Shown in pieces: positions 8,401-12,572 of a DNA stretch of 12,572 bases. Location of the stretch: assembly GCA_030671745.1 (NCBI GenBank), contig DAOVHT010000026.1, positions 1 to 12,572 of the forward strand, read 5' to 3'. The position numbers and the translations under genes were made by a program. The DNA is from Candidatus Nanohaloarchaea archaeon. GTDB taxonomy: Archaea > EX4484-52 > GLR71. Position 1 is the stretch's first letter. Each line of letters begins with the position of its first letter. Below the pieces are notes generated by a model. The model had not been told where the DNA came from and ran no database searches. It saw only the letters and a list, made by a program, of their open reading frames with translations.

Positions 8401-10308
8401 GATTACTTCAAAGGACCACAGATCAATCTAAGTATCGATGACATAAATGCAGGAACAACCATACAGACACCTGTAACACTTAACGAAACCATAATCTCTA
8501 TAAGAATAATAAACCAGACTGGATACCCGCTTGAAAACATAAGCATCTCAGTCAACGGCCCAACACCATACTCCGAAAAGACAGACGCAGACGGATGGCT
8601 TAACAAGACACAGATACTCGAAGGAAATTACACAATCACATTCACAAACACGACAGAATTCACAGATAACAACTACTTCATACCACAAGACATTACCGTC
8701 ACCCAAACAATCGGAAACACAACATATATTGAAGTCACAGCAATTGAAAGAATACTAAATGTAACTGTAAACGCTTACGACCTAAAAGACATATACAACA
8801 CCTCAAGGACTCAGATAACAGATAATGCACTCAACATAAGCCTTACAAATGACACAGGGTTGACTTCAAATAAGACAGGTGCACCAAACACAATCATCAC
8901 AGCAGATGGTATCGCAGATTTCACAGACATCTACGATGGAATATACAGGATCAACACAAGTAACACAAATTACACATCAGACAATGAAACCATTTTCAAT
9001 ACAACATCACAAGATTTCAATAGCGATCAAGACATCTACTTAAAACAGAATGACATGGCATACATAAACATAACCATACTCTCCGGAAGCACACCAATTT
9101 CAAACGCACAGGCAAAACTTTACTGGAACACAACAACCCTGCTTACAACCAGTACGACAGACACATTAGGTCATGCAATGTTACCGATCAATGCAACAAT
9201 ATACAATTCCACATTACATCTTGTGATCTCAAAGACAGGTTATGTTACAAAAACAACAGCAGATTTTAACATAACAATAGGTGAAATATACAATAACATA
9301 ACAACACTTTCAATTGAAGTGCCAGTCGATAACTCAGGAAGTAGTGGAAACACACGAAGTCCATCACCCACAGGAATATTGCCACCTGCACCTGCAACAG
9401 ATAATAACACAAAAGATGACACAAATCCATCACAAGACATCATAACGACAACATATTCCTATATAAATTATGAAGAGGATATTAAAAAAATAATCACAAA
9501 TAATATCAACATTTACAGTATCCTAGAAAAAGCATTAGGTCAATTATCTGAAGATCAAATAACTCAAATCGCACAGAATACCGAAACAAAAAGCAACTAC
9601 ATAGAAATTACAAGAGATATAAGTCTAGATTCAAACGGGAATGCAATCATTGGAATAAACACACATTATACAGGAAATGATATATTGCACAATTTTGCAA
9701 TCTATGACACACTGCCGACTGAAATTATAACGACAGATAACATATTATTCACTGATACAACCGCCAAAATAATAGTTAATGAAAACAAAGATTCATATCT
9801 TATAGTCTATCCGCAATTAGAACCAGATACATACATACGCACAGAATATAAAACAGACAGATACATAAATCCAAAAGACATCATATCCTTTTCAAAACCC
9901 ACAATATTTGTAACAAATCTTGTAGACAAAAATATAGCACAACAAGACAACACAACTGATATAACAACCAAAAAAAGTTTACTGGATTACTGGTGGCTGA
10001 TGATTCTTGCAGTGCTAGCTATAACTGCAGGAATTTTTGTAACAACAAGAACTGGAAAACTATCCAGAAATTATAGTTTCAAACCGATTGAAACAACTAA
10101 CCCTATGAACCCCCCCCAGATAACACAAGCGAACACTATGTACAGCTTTGTACAGAAAGAGAAAGCACTAACGACTTTGCCCAAACAAGTCTTAGATACA
10201 ATAAATAAAACAGAACAAAAGATATCGCAAGATATCAAAGAAGTAGCTCAGAATGAGGTTGCATACCTCGCAAAAACGCTGGAAAAAGAGAGATTTATAG
10301 TTGACTGA
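2392..10308 (+). CDS. Giant cell-surface repeat glycoprotein/adhesin-like, single membrane anchor
   Basis: A 2638-residue, uninterrupted exported protein. A signal peptide spans 1-25 (KK, hydrophobic 6-24, cleavage near FAA). A long tandem series of beta-sandwich modules runs to about 2310. It resembles carboxypeptidase-regulatory-like/Ig-type domains, with recurring TD-x-(D/N)-G turns near residues 270, 447, 535, 1078, 1245, 1436, 1550, 1596, 1715, 1811, 1898 and 2065. Recurrent (N/D)G-x3-GY strands and PGTY-type endings also appear. About 128 N-x-S/T sequons by hand count predict dense N-glycosylation. Ten cysteines form five near pairs, none after residue 946. A P/S/T linker (2313-2348) precedes a membrane-proximal domain (about 2355-2520), one membrane helix (about 2534-2555), positive flanking residues and a cytoplasmic tail to 2638. 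Role inferred: a stalk, adhesin or envelope component reaching far from the cell. No enzyme motif was found. Second gene of the winged-helix operon. An S-layer component is an alternative. Confidence 0.85.
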   Translation: MNKKNIASIILAITALAILIPYIFAASNYIEGTAISIETGNPIGSVTVDIVNCTDQSQVLNSTTTYANGTFRIEYNNTWGAYLINTSGNPSYIDRQFKNATQCFENGTDLTLELYRVGTSSLNISLTDSENSRPIPNAIISLSRSNFETDISQINSSRCTENICKTGTDGTILLVVPNPGTYTITIDSNDYDNWNDTLATFNENDELGKNRDYAKQLRGSGIISGKVTDFYNSKNIEGAIIELYKHDTDPYSGENLSFEGIYNYTTTTESDGTYTLYIPPSLITSTHYDISASHPDWTQTINYNGDPNTDGGWDSLNTNINVNMNGTLYINGSINDCNNNEVGLSLDIYVTDKSGNSFDYYTHTDNGNFSIFVKNTTLGYAGYNITINGTQYDSTVLANAQQEISECVSGSQKVNGTIVDTENNLTLEDVTVIINLEDENTYNTTTDSDGTFEMDIKDNTPFTIDIAKNGYAGRAGITDIDGDYEILNLTGAHNITGYVEDQEGSRRTAGAEIENVIVNILNQTTRASLYTTATDSNGYYSINIPSNINYTLSLNKNLYNLIEKDLSASELPDTTLYMKGNTHIDGHILDESSHAVNKNITSGSTISFADISGTQYQITATDNEYTIDMAIDNYNITVSKTGYDTKTETGFVSGSSITNDISLKGSLNLTITTTDNFSNNSISLVNLRLFDKDSGTIKYDTMATLDGTKNIFVNSEDTYKIAAYHNNYLPIYDTINTDEPSFEKEYRLIAKYETKITDKENNIPIENAKVQAYHYFNQTYYPTQLNETTLEVTVNCSGMLLDNMNVTITGTSYSNSQNTTAGVTTFAALPIDTYTVEANGSINGCSTQSTAIDITQGGAAYNTTIQLNTTMLIVHVTDPNKGTIYPANVTYENSTGANITMQGLDNQYYYESYITLGNYTTTVNESNHHNKTVLCNVTIPGEINFCNITLQPLPGNMSIYVTNETGNPIDNAIINITNNTDTYQISTTGGWANFTGIESLWNLTLNAIDMGFQNQSHNNIYAYPNNDTTYTFTLNATELTIDLTDDLGTLENANVSLTDPSTGATLTDYLGTPLTVLTDNNGSVTFTRFNQSTYNITINETSHDFYNQTITLLTDADNSMPINLDTTRMTVNVKDTDGTDLENIYISLNKTDGTANFTGYTNSTGTIILENQTFPPGLYNLTVNGTTLGYNYTEKQINIYGGSQNTENAALEEYRLNIQVNSSYDNAAAENVNVTISEIPSSKTTDNNGTAQFRNLENKTYTVTINGTQVGYNDTVLSINVTGDITIEILLDENTFKIEVIDEEGNPVTGGIDVILWDPYPTLIYDDALGYNLEDETTFSDNNITFRKMQYEPSPGKNITMTADGSAQGYGINLTNHTITNGTNGPNTTVLNITQILVNVTDAVSEPVNDANVTLLTVSGGLVNNGKGLPANGTTDSDGTATLKWIIPGTYNVSIAKNVSGTMVYNSTLITISAGEHRYVHLDPNNTIIPSLKGTYYNSILENDTYDLIINTTGLAGSVENITVKIYATGHDYSDAYWYNYEATDNKTTDANGIIVISDLPSGVYDILIDGESKGYGITKTKVEFGKLVFSEGTTDNDGIIAIPIDGSPVDNAVDDGYFIRITTAGYETYDSYDKGQTGMIGTYYDQIIYDQNMYPGYSTNNRTDITIDGIINKVGHITDLFAVNAQAAFKDITDAFVEFIIDGTETIRYTTYTDSDGNYSINVSPVLQGATDLDSLLTYKIRTSKTGYVTKTENLAMLDTPAIITEDIQLQGTSTINGTVYTYDNKEISGIIVRYIDNATLSEIYTATTDTDGKYSITINPYYQPYKLSFSDPTSNTKDYTTQTYTEPHTNDIYYLLSSEQAIINLYVLDDYNEEVENAQITIESIIDQKTTTLTTDNNGRVDHFIDGTTWNIGEYNITADGKTLGYGLNTESINIISGYNTITQKINTTKINLSLTGNLGTPIHNTTATLTGNTPGSIQIENDTATFTKIVSGNYTITFESDYFKGPQINLSIDDINAGTTIQTPVTLNETIISIRIINQTGYPLENISISVNGPTPYSEKTDADGWLNKTQILEGNYTITFTNTTEFTDNNYFIPQDITVTQTIGNTTYIEVTAIERILNVTVNAYDLKDIYNTSRTQITDNALNISLTNDTGLTSNKTGAPNTIITADGIADFTDIYDGIYRINTSNTNYTSDNETIFNTTSQDFNSDQDIYLKQNDMAYINITILSGSTPISNAQAKLYWNTTTLLTTSTTDTLGHAMLPINATIYNSTLHLVISKTGYVTKTTADFNITIGEIYNNITTLSIEVPVDNSGSSGNTRSPSPTGILPPAPATDNNTKDDTNPSQDIITTTYSYINYEEDIKKIITNNINIYSILEKALGQLSEDQITQIAQNTETKSNYIEITRDISLDSNGNAIIGINTHYTGNDILHNFAIYDTLPTEIITTDNILFTDTTAKIIVNENKDSYLIVYPQLEPDTYIRTEYKTDRYINPKDIISFSKPTIFVTNLVDKNIAQQDNTTDITTKKSLLDYWWLMILAVLAITAGIFVTTRTGKLSRNYSFKPIETTNPMNPPQITQANTMYSFVQKEKALTTLPKQVLDTINKTEQKISQDIKEVAQNEVAYLAKTLEKERFIVD
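4306..4332 (+). repeat. SKTGY-TKT repeat, copy 1 of 3, in the giant gene
   Basis: Encodes SKTGYDTKT starting at residue 639. The same unit recurs at 7624 (SKTGYVTKT, residue 1745) and 9229 (SKTGYVTKT, residue 2280). Copies 1 and 2 share the 16-base run beginning TCAAAAACGGG exactly and diverge only slightly after it; copy 3 is more diverged. The unit sits at the end of a beta-sandwich module, where families of this type carry a GY strand. Confidence 0.7.
7624..7650 (+). repeat. SKTGY-TKT repeat, copy 2 of 3
   Basis: Encodes SKTGYVTKT from residue 1745. It is nearly the same DNA as the copy at 4306, about 3.3 kb away, which suggests module duplication or recombination within the gene rather than constraint on the protein alone. 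Confidence 0.7.
9229..9255 (+). repeat. SKTGY-TKT repeat, copy 3 of 3
   Basis: Encodes SKTGYVTKT from residue 2280, the same peptide as copy 2 with several synonymous differences. It ends the last recognisable repeat module before the proline/serine linker. Confidence 0.65.
9461..9965 (+). other. Membrane-proximal domain of the giant protein
   Basis: About residues 2357-2525, between the P/S linker and the membrane helix. It opens with charged helical sequence (EDIKKIITN, ALGQLSEDQITQIAQ), turns to beta strands (YIEITRDISL) and contains YDTLP at 2438-2442, then a strand-rich part with PDTYIRTEYKT. Its sequon density is far lower than in the repeats. It resembles the Ig-like segments that sit just outside the membrane in other archaeal surface proteins. 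That is an impression, not a family match. Confidence 0.45.
9991..10305 (+). other. Membrane helix and cytoplasmic tail of the giant protein
   Basis: Residues 2534-2555 (WWLMILAVLAITAGIFV and following) form one hydrophobic helix. It is followed by R, K, R and K within about 15 residues, which places the C-terminus inside by the positive-inside rule. The 83-residue tail ends in a charged, probably helical segment (about 2595-2635) with spaced Leu/Ile/Val and many Lys/Glu/Gln, possibly a short coiled coil for a cytoplasmic partner or for oligomerisation. Confidence 0.65.
10110..10117 (+). repeat. C8 homopolymer in the giant gene's tail region
   Basis: Eight consecutive C encode parts of Asn-Pro-Pro-Gln just after the membrane helix. 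Loss of one C would give Asn-Pro-Pro-Arg then TAA, removing about 60 tail residues. Gain of one would read about 30 new codons before a stop. It is the longest G/C homopolymer in this AT-rich window. Confidence 0.85.
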
Positions 10309-10345
10309 AAAAGAACATCTCTCTTTCCAGCAAGCCCCTTTTTTT
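10278..10345 (+). terminator. Inverted repeat plus T7: terminator of the giant operon, shared with the truA 3' end
   Basis: The left arm 10278-10294 (GCTGGAAAAAGAGAGAT) pairs with the right arm 10317-10331 (ATCTCTCTTTCCAGC), with a two-base bulge and a 22-base loop. T7 follows at 10339-10345. On the minus strand the same structure is followed by T5 tracts (10283-10287 and 10272-10276), so it could serve both convergent genes. The arms lie within both coding regions: the end of the giant gene and the end of truA. Confidence 0.55.
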
Positions 10346-11053
10346 ATCTATCTTATTTTGGATATAAGGCTCAGGATCAAACTCAAGTCCACAATCAATA
10401 TCAACAAGAATTAGATTGTCTGCATCCGCAGCAGAATAATTTTTAGAGATACTGCAATCCAAAAGCCCTATAACTTTAGATTCATCAATTTTGCCATACG
10501 AAAAATCATACATACATCTCACAATACGCCGTATCATCTGCCAAAGAAATCCAGTACCAAAAAAATGAATCAATACCAAATTACCGATCAGTTCAACTTT
10601 GACATCTATATCCCTGACAGACGTTTTAAGATTATCCTTCTCGATTCGTGCAAAATTGGAGAAACCATGCCTTCCAGAAAAAAGCGTTGCAACATGTTTA
10701 AGTTTGCAGGTATCAATCTTTTTTGCAACAGACGCATCCACAATATAAACATAATGTTTCTTGACTGGTAATTTTAACACACCTTCGCTTTTGCCCAGAA
10801 TGAAAATATCAGATGGTAATTCATGATTTAATCGTTCAATATCAACATTTTTTTTAGACTCAAATTTTGCAAGATTACAACAGGCAGATACACCTTTATC
10901 AGTCCTACTGATTATCCTAAACCGCGAAGCGTCCTCATCAATCAAATCAAGTCGTTCAAGAGCCGATATGACCTCACCTTCAACCGTCCGTCCTTTATCC
11001 TGTATCTGCGACCCGCAAAAATCCTTACCTCTATATGCAACTTTAAGAATCAT
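10295..11053 (-). CDS. truA: tRNA pseudouridine synthase TruA
   Basis: A 252-residue enzyme that isomerises uridine to pseudouridine in the tRNA anticodon stem-loop (positions 38-40 in well-studied members). Seen: N-terminal KVAYRGKDFCGSQIQDKGRTVEGE (residues 4-27), matching the YDG-x2-F-x-G-x-Q...RTV opening of the family. The catalytic loop SRTDKGVSA has the nucleophile D52. The later GTGFLWQMIRRIV corresponds to the conserved G-x-GFL-x-x-MVR segment. Length is within the normal range. The ATG at 11053 has no Shine-Dalgarno, and a TATA-like TTTTTATTTC is centred about 26 bases upstream, squeezed into the 30-base gap after the preceding gene, so it may have its own leaderless promoter as well as read-through. 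Its last 14 bases overlap the giant gene convergently. Confidence 0.92.
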   Translation of the reverse strand: MILKVAYRGKDFCGSQIQDKGRTVEGEVISALERLDLIDEDASRFRIISRTDKGVSACCNLAKFESKKNVDIERLNHELPSDIFILGKSEGVLKLPVKKHYVYIVDASVAKKIDTCKLKHVATLFSGRHGFSNFARIEKDNLKTSVRDIDVKVELIGNLVLIHFFGTGFLWQMIRRIVRCMYDFSYGKIDESKVIGLLDCSISKNYSAADADNLILVDIDCGLEFDPEPYIQNKIDKKRGLLEREMFFFSQL

Positions 11054-11068
11054 AACTAAAAGATATAC

Positions 11069-11083
11069 AAAAAGAAATAAAAA
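11069..11083 (-). terminator. T-rich tract after the cysteine-rich gene, overlapping a possible truA promoter
   Basis: Directly after the stop codon the minus strand reads TTTTTATTTCTTTTT. This fits archaeal T-tract termination. The first half (TTTTTATTTC, 11074-11083) is also centred about 26 bases before the truA ATG and could be its TATA box. The two roles cannot be separated by sequence alone. Confidence 0.4.
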
Positions 11084-12088
11084 TCAATTGGGAAGAATTG
11101 AATCAGGAAGTGCATTTGCAACCTCTATATATTCCTGTGATCTTGGATCACTACAACTTGCACCAAGATACATATTTATAAGACATTTCATAGCAGCAGT
11201 ATCTAATTTTCGATTATAAGGATCAACCGTATAATGTACAAGTGCCTTACGCATAGCCTTATTATTTATGCACATACCACCAACCACAGTCTTATTAATA
11301 CACGAATTATCACAATACTCGGTTCCGCTCGGAAGACATTGACCCGCAGAATATCCATCACATGCTGTATTCCCATTGCAACCAGTACCAGTACTATTAC
11401 AAACTTTAGCAGGATCATCTACAAACTTACAGGTACTACTACAAACATCAATAAAATAATCCATACCCTCACTACAACTATCTGTTTTAAATCCTGGAAC
11501 TCTACCATCACACTGATTATCAGCACCACAAGCGATACTGCACATATTATCTGTATCAGAAACACCATCATCACAGTTAAAATCATAAGTCAGATTAGCA
11601 CAGATATAATTACTGTAAGGAGCAGTCACACAATCTGCAACATGCGCATTCGTATCACTACTGAATGTACCAAGACACGCCTGATACCCGGCATCAGAAC
11701 AATTCTGTGTTGTTTCATAACCATATATTATTGTGGCATCATCTGAAGAAAGACAGACACCTTCTAAATAATTTCCTTGATCTGATCTTTCAACATGCGC
11801 ATTAGTTGCAGAAGAAAGATTAAAGAAATGAATATCATCACAATCATTATTTAAATTGACTCCTGTCGGCACACCACCGCTAGTCACATCCTCACAAGAG
11901 ACATTATAAAGATAATTAGATTCTATATAAAGTTCTGCGTGCGCATTGGAAAGACTCGACATCTTATATACCCCAGTACCTAAACTTTGAGTATCTGATA
12001 CAATACAATTGAGTTCTGAAAACGCCAACGTGGAAACTAAAAGAAATGAAAACACCAATGATACGATAAACCAATTTTTAAATTCCAT
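11084..12088 (-). CDS. Secreted cysteine-rich protein with three NAH repeats
   Basis: A 334-residue exported protein of unknown function. The signal peptide covers residues 1 to about 24 (FK near the start, hydrophobic 6-22, cleavage near AFS). The N-terminal half has three units centred on an NAH triad at 48, 96 and 147. Each has Ser/Thr just before it (SSLSNAHAE, SSATNAHVE, SSDTNAHVA) and a Tyr-x-x-x-Cys about 10-15 residues later. The second half (about 165-290) is dense in cysteine with CDG and CNG turns, suggesting a disulfide-stabilised extracellular fold. The end is a cysteine-poorer helical segment, and there is no membrane anchor. The ATG at 12088 is chosen over a TTG 12 bases upstream because it heads the signal peptide and a TATA box lies 26 bases before it. 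Possible roles are binding or envelope structure. A dockerin-like reading of the C-terminal VDPYNRKLD stretch was considered, but the calcium-binding spacing does not fit. Confidence 0.8.
   Translation of the reverse strand: MEFKNWFIVSLVFSFLLVSTLAFSELNCIVSDTQSLGTGVYKMSSLSNAHAELYIESNYLYNVSCEDVTSGGVPTGVNLNNDCDDIHFFNLSSATNAHVERSDQGNYLEGVCLSSDDATIIYGYETTQNCSDAGYQACLGTFSSDTNAHVADCVTAPYSNYICANLTYDFNCDDGVSDTDNMCSIACGADNQCDGRVPGFKTDSCSEGMDYFIDVCSSTCKFVDDPAKVCNSTGTGCNGNTACDGYSAGQCLPSGTEYCDNSCINKTVVGGMCINNKAMRKALVHYTVDPYNRKLDTAAMKCLINMYLGASCSDPRSQEYIEVANALPDSILPN
11635..11655 (-). repeat. NAH repeat core, copy 3
   Basis: Encodes SDTNAHV, with the NAH triad at residue 147 of the cysteine-rich protein. 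It lies 51 residues after copy 2 and has a cysteine three residues later. The unit ends with NYIC. Confidence 0.6.
11788..11808 (-). repeat. NAH repeat core, copy 2
   Basis: Encodes the SATNAHVE region around residue 96. It lies 48 residues after copy 1 and is followed by GNYLEGVC, matching the Tyr-x-x-x-Cys close of copy 1 (NYLYNVSC). Confidence 0.6.
11932..11952 (-). repeat. NAH repeat core, copy 1
   Basis: Encodes the SLSNAHAE region around residue 48, preceded by VYKMS and followed by NYLYNVSC. It is the first of three units with a period of about 50 residues. Confidence 0.6.
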
Positions 12089-12110
12089 ACAAATACACAA
12101 TCATTTTCAG

Positions 12111-12118
12111 ATATAAAC
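12111..12118 (-). promoter_or_regulatory. TATA box of the cysteine-rich secreted gene
   Basis: Minus-strand GTTTATAT core centred about 26 bases before the ATG at 12088, inside the 33-base gap between the two genes. It implies a leaderless mRNA and independent expression from the upstream gene, and it supports the ATG over the TTG start. Confidence 0.5.
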
Positions 12119-12121
12119 CAT

Positions 12122-12572
12122 TTAACAGCACGCACCCAACGCCGCACAACATTCGTCCTTTGTCACAAGACCGAGATCGAAAAGCCGTGTATCACAAGTA
12201 TTACCTGTTTCAGCAGCATTGCATGCAGTCTCCTGCAACTCAGAAAGCTTAACTACTGGTTTAATAATCTCTGGTTCTTCTTGTTGTTCAATAACATCAC
12301 TTACATTTTCATCAGACAAGATAACATCATCATCCAGTACAACATCATCGCCATCAGATATATCTAAACCACCAATCTTATCAATATCTTGCAAAATATT
12401 TTGTTTGGAAACCTCATCAATATCAGAATTATTAATATTATCTTTAGCCAGAATAATATAATTATCTCGTTTATCTATAAGTCCTTCTGAAAATCTATCT
12501 TTTTTATCATCATCAAGAGAAACCAATTCCAATTCTCTCTCTTTTGCAAATGATAAAAGGACTTCAGCCTTA
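12122..12572 (-). CDS. C-terminal part of an unidentified protein with a six-cysteine tail
   Basis: The last 149 residues of a gene whose start lies beyond the right edge. The open frame continues to the window end, so a TTG at 12532 is an internal leucine, not a start. The visible part opens with charged helical sequence (KAEVLLSFAKERELE; DKKDRFSEG). An acidic, probably disordered stretch rich in Asp follows (DGDDVVLDDDVILSDE, then EQQEEPE). It ends in a compact module of 33 residues with pattern C-x8-C-x14-CC-x5-CC as the extreme C-terminus (12125-12223). No known family is recognised. The six cysteines could form disulfides outside the cell or a metal site inside; the missing N-terminus would show whether a signal peptide exists. 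It lies immediately upstream of the cysteine-rich secreted gene in the same direction. Confidence 0.75.
   Translation of the reverse strand, partial: KAEVLLSFAKERELELVSLDDDKKDRFSEGLIDKRDNYIILAKDNINNSDIDEVSKQNILQDIDKIGGLDISDGDDVVLDDDVILSDENVSDVIEQQEEPEIIKPVVKLSELQETACNAAETGNTCDTRLFDLGLVTKDECCAALGACC

Noticed and set aside
2392..10308. The giant gene as a fusion artefact or decayed gene
   Set aside because: One frame runs without interruption from a signal peptide to a membrane anchor and tail, with consistent composition and its own ribosome site.
11084..11240. Dockerin-like calcium-binding end on the cysteine-rich protein
   Set aside because: VDPYNRKLD lacks the spaced Asp/Asn ligands and the second copy expected of dockerins.
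11234..11746. 170-codon plus-strand open frame opposite the cysteine-rich gene
   Set aside because: Thr/Ile-rich low-complexity product, a shadow of the signal-peptide-bearing, cysteine-patterned minus-strand gene.
12122..12532. The right-edge gene starting at TTG 12532
   Set aside because: The frame stays open with coding-like sequence (KAEVLLSFAKERE) to the window end, so the gene is 5'-partial.
1..12572. tRNA, rRNA, CRISPR array, insertion sequence or attachment site
   Set aside because: I saw no cloverleaf, no regularly spaced direct repeats, no transposase motif and no duplicated ends. The repeats present are protein-coding modules.

Overview
The window comes from an archaeon. Its second gene is a replication factor C large subunit, a clamp-loader subunit of archaea and eukaryotes. 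Several genes also have an AT-rich TATA-like box centred about 26-28 bases before the start codon and no Shine-Dalgarno site, which is the layout of leaderless archaeal transcripts. The base composition is AT-rich and the genes are tightly packed. The cysteine-rich secreted protein and the very long glycosylation-prone surface protein make me suspect an uncultured lineage, possibly DPANN, but nothing here proves the phylum.

Left part (1-2026): the first 27 codons of a minus-strand gene run off the left edge. Next is a minus-strand iron-sulfur flavoprotein with a compact CX2CX2CX5C cluster motif, then, divergently, rfcL. The flavoprotein gene is visibly richer in G+C than its surroundings. RfcL is short and lacks the usual C-terminal PCNA-binding tail.

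Centre (2151-10345): a leaderless promoter drives a two-gene unit. A 70-residue winged-helix protein overlaps by four bases (ATGA) with a 2638-residue gene that has its own strong ribosome binding site. The giant product has a signal peptide and a long chain of beta-sandwich (carboxypeptidase-regulatory-like) repeats with about 128 N-x-S/T sequons. A proline/serine linker, a membrane-proximal domain, one membrane helix and an 83-residue cytoplasmic tail follow. All ten cysteines lie in the first 946 residues as five close pairs. An 8-C homopolymer sits in the tail-coding part. The 3' end overlaps truA convergently by 14 bases inside a near-perfect inverted repeat followed by seven T, a probable terminator.

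Right part (10295-12572, all minus strand): truA (tRNA pseudouridine synthase), a secreted cysteine-rich protein with three NAH-centred repeats, and the C-terminal 149 residues of a gene running off the right edge that ends in a six-cysteine module.

The most notable element is the regulator-plus-giant-surface-protein operon, with its possible phase-variable tail. The two adjacent cysteine-rich genes suggest that part of the right-hand neighbourhood also serves the cell exterior. I see no tRNA, rRNA, CRISPR array, insertion sequence or attachment site, and no gene-free stretch over 300 bases.
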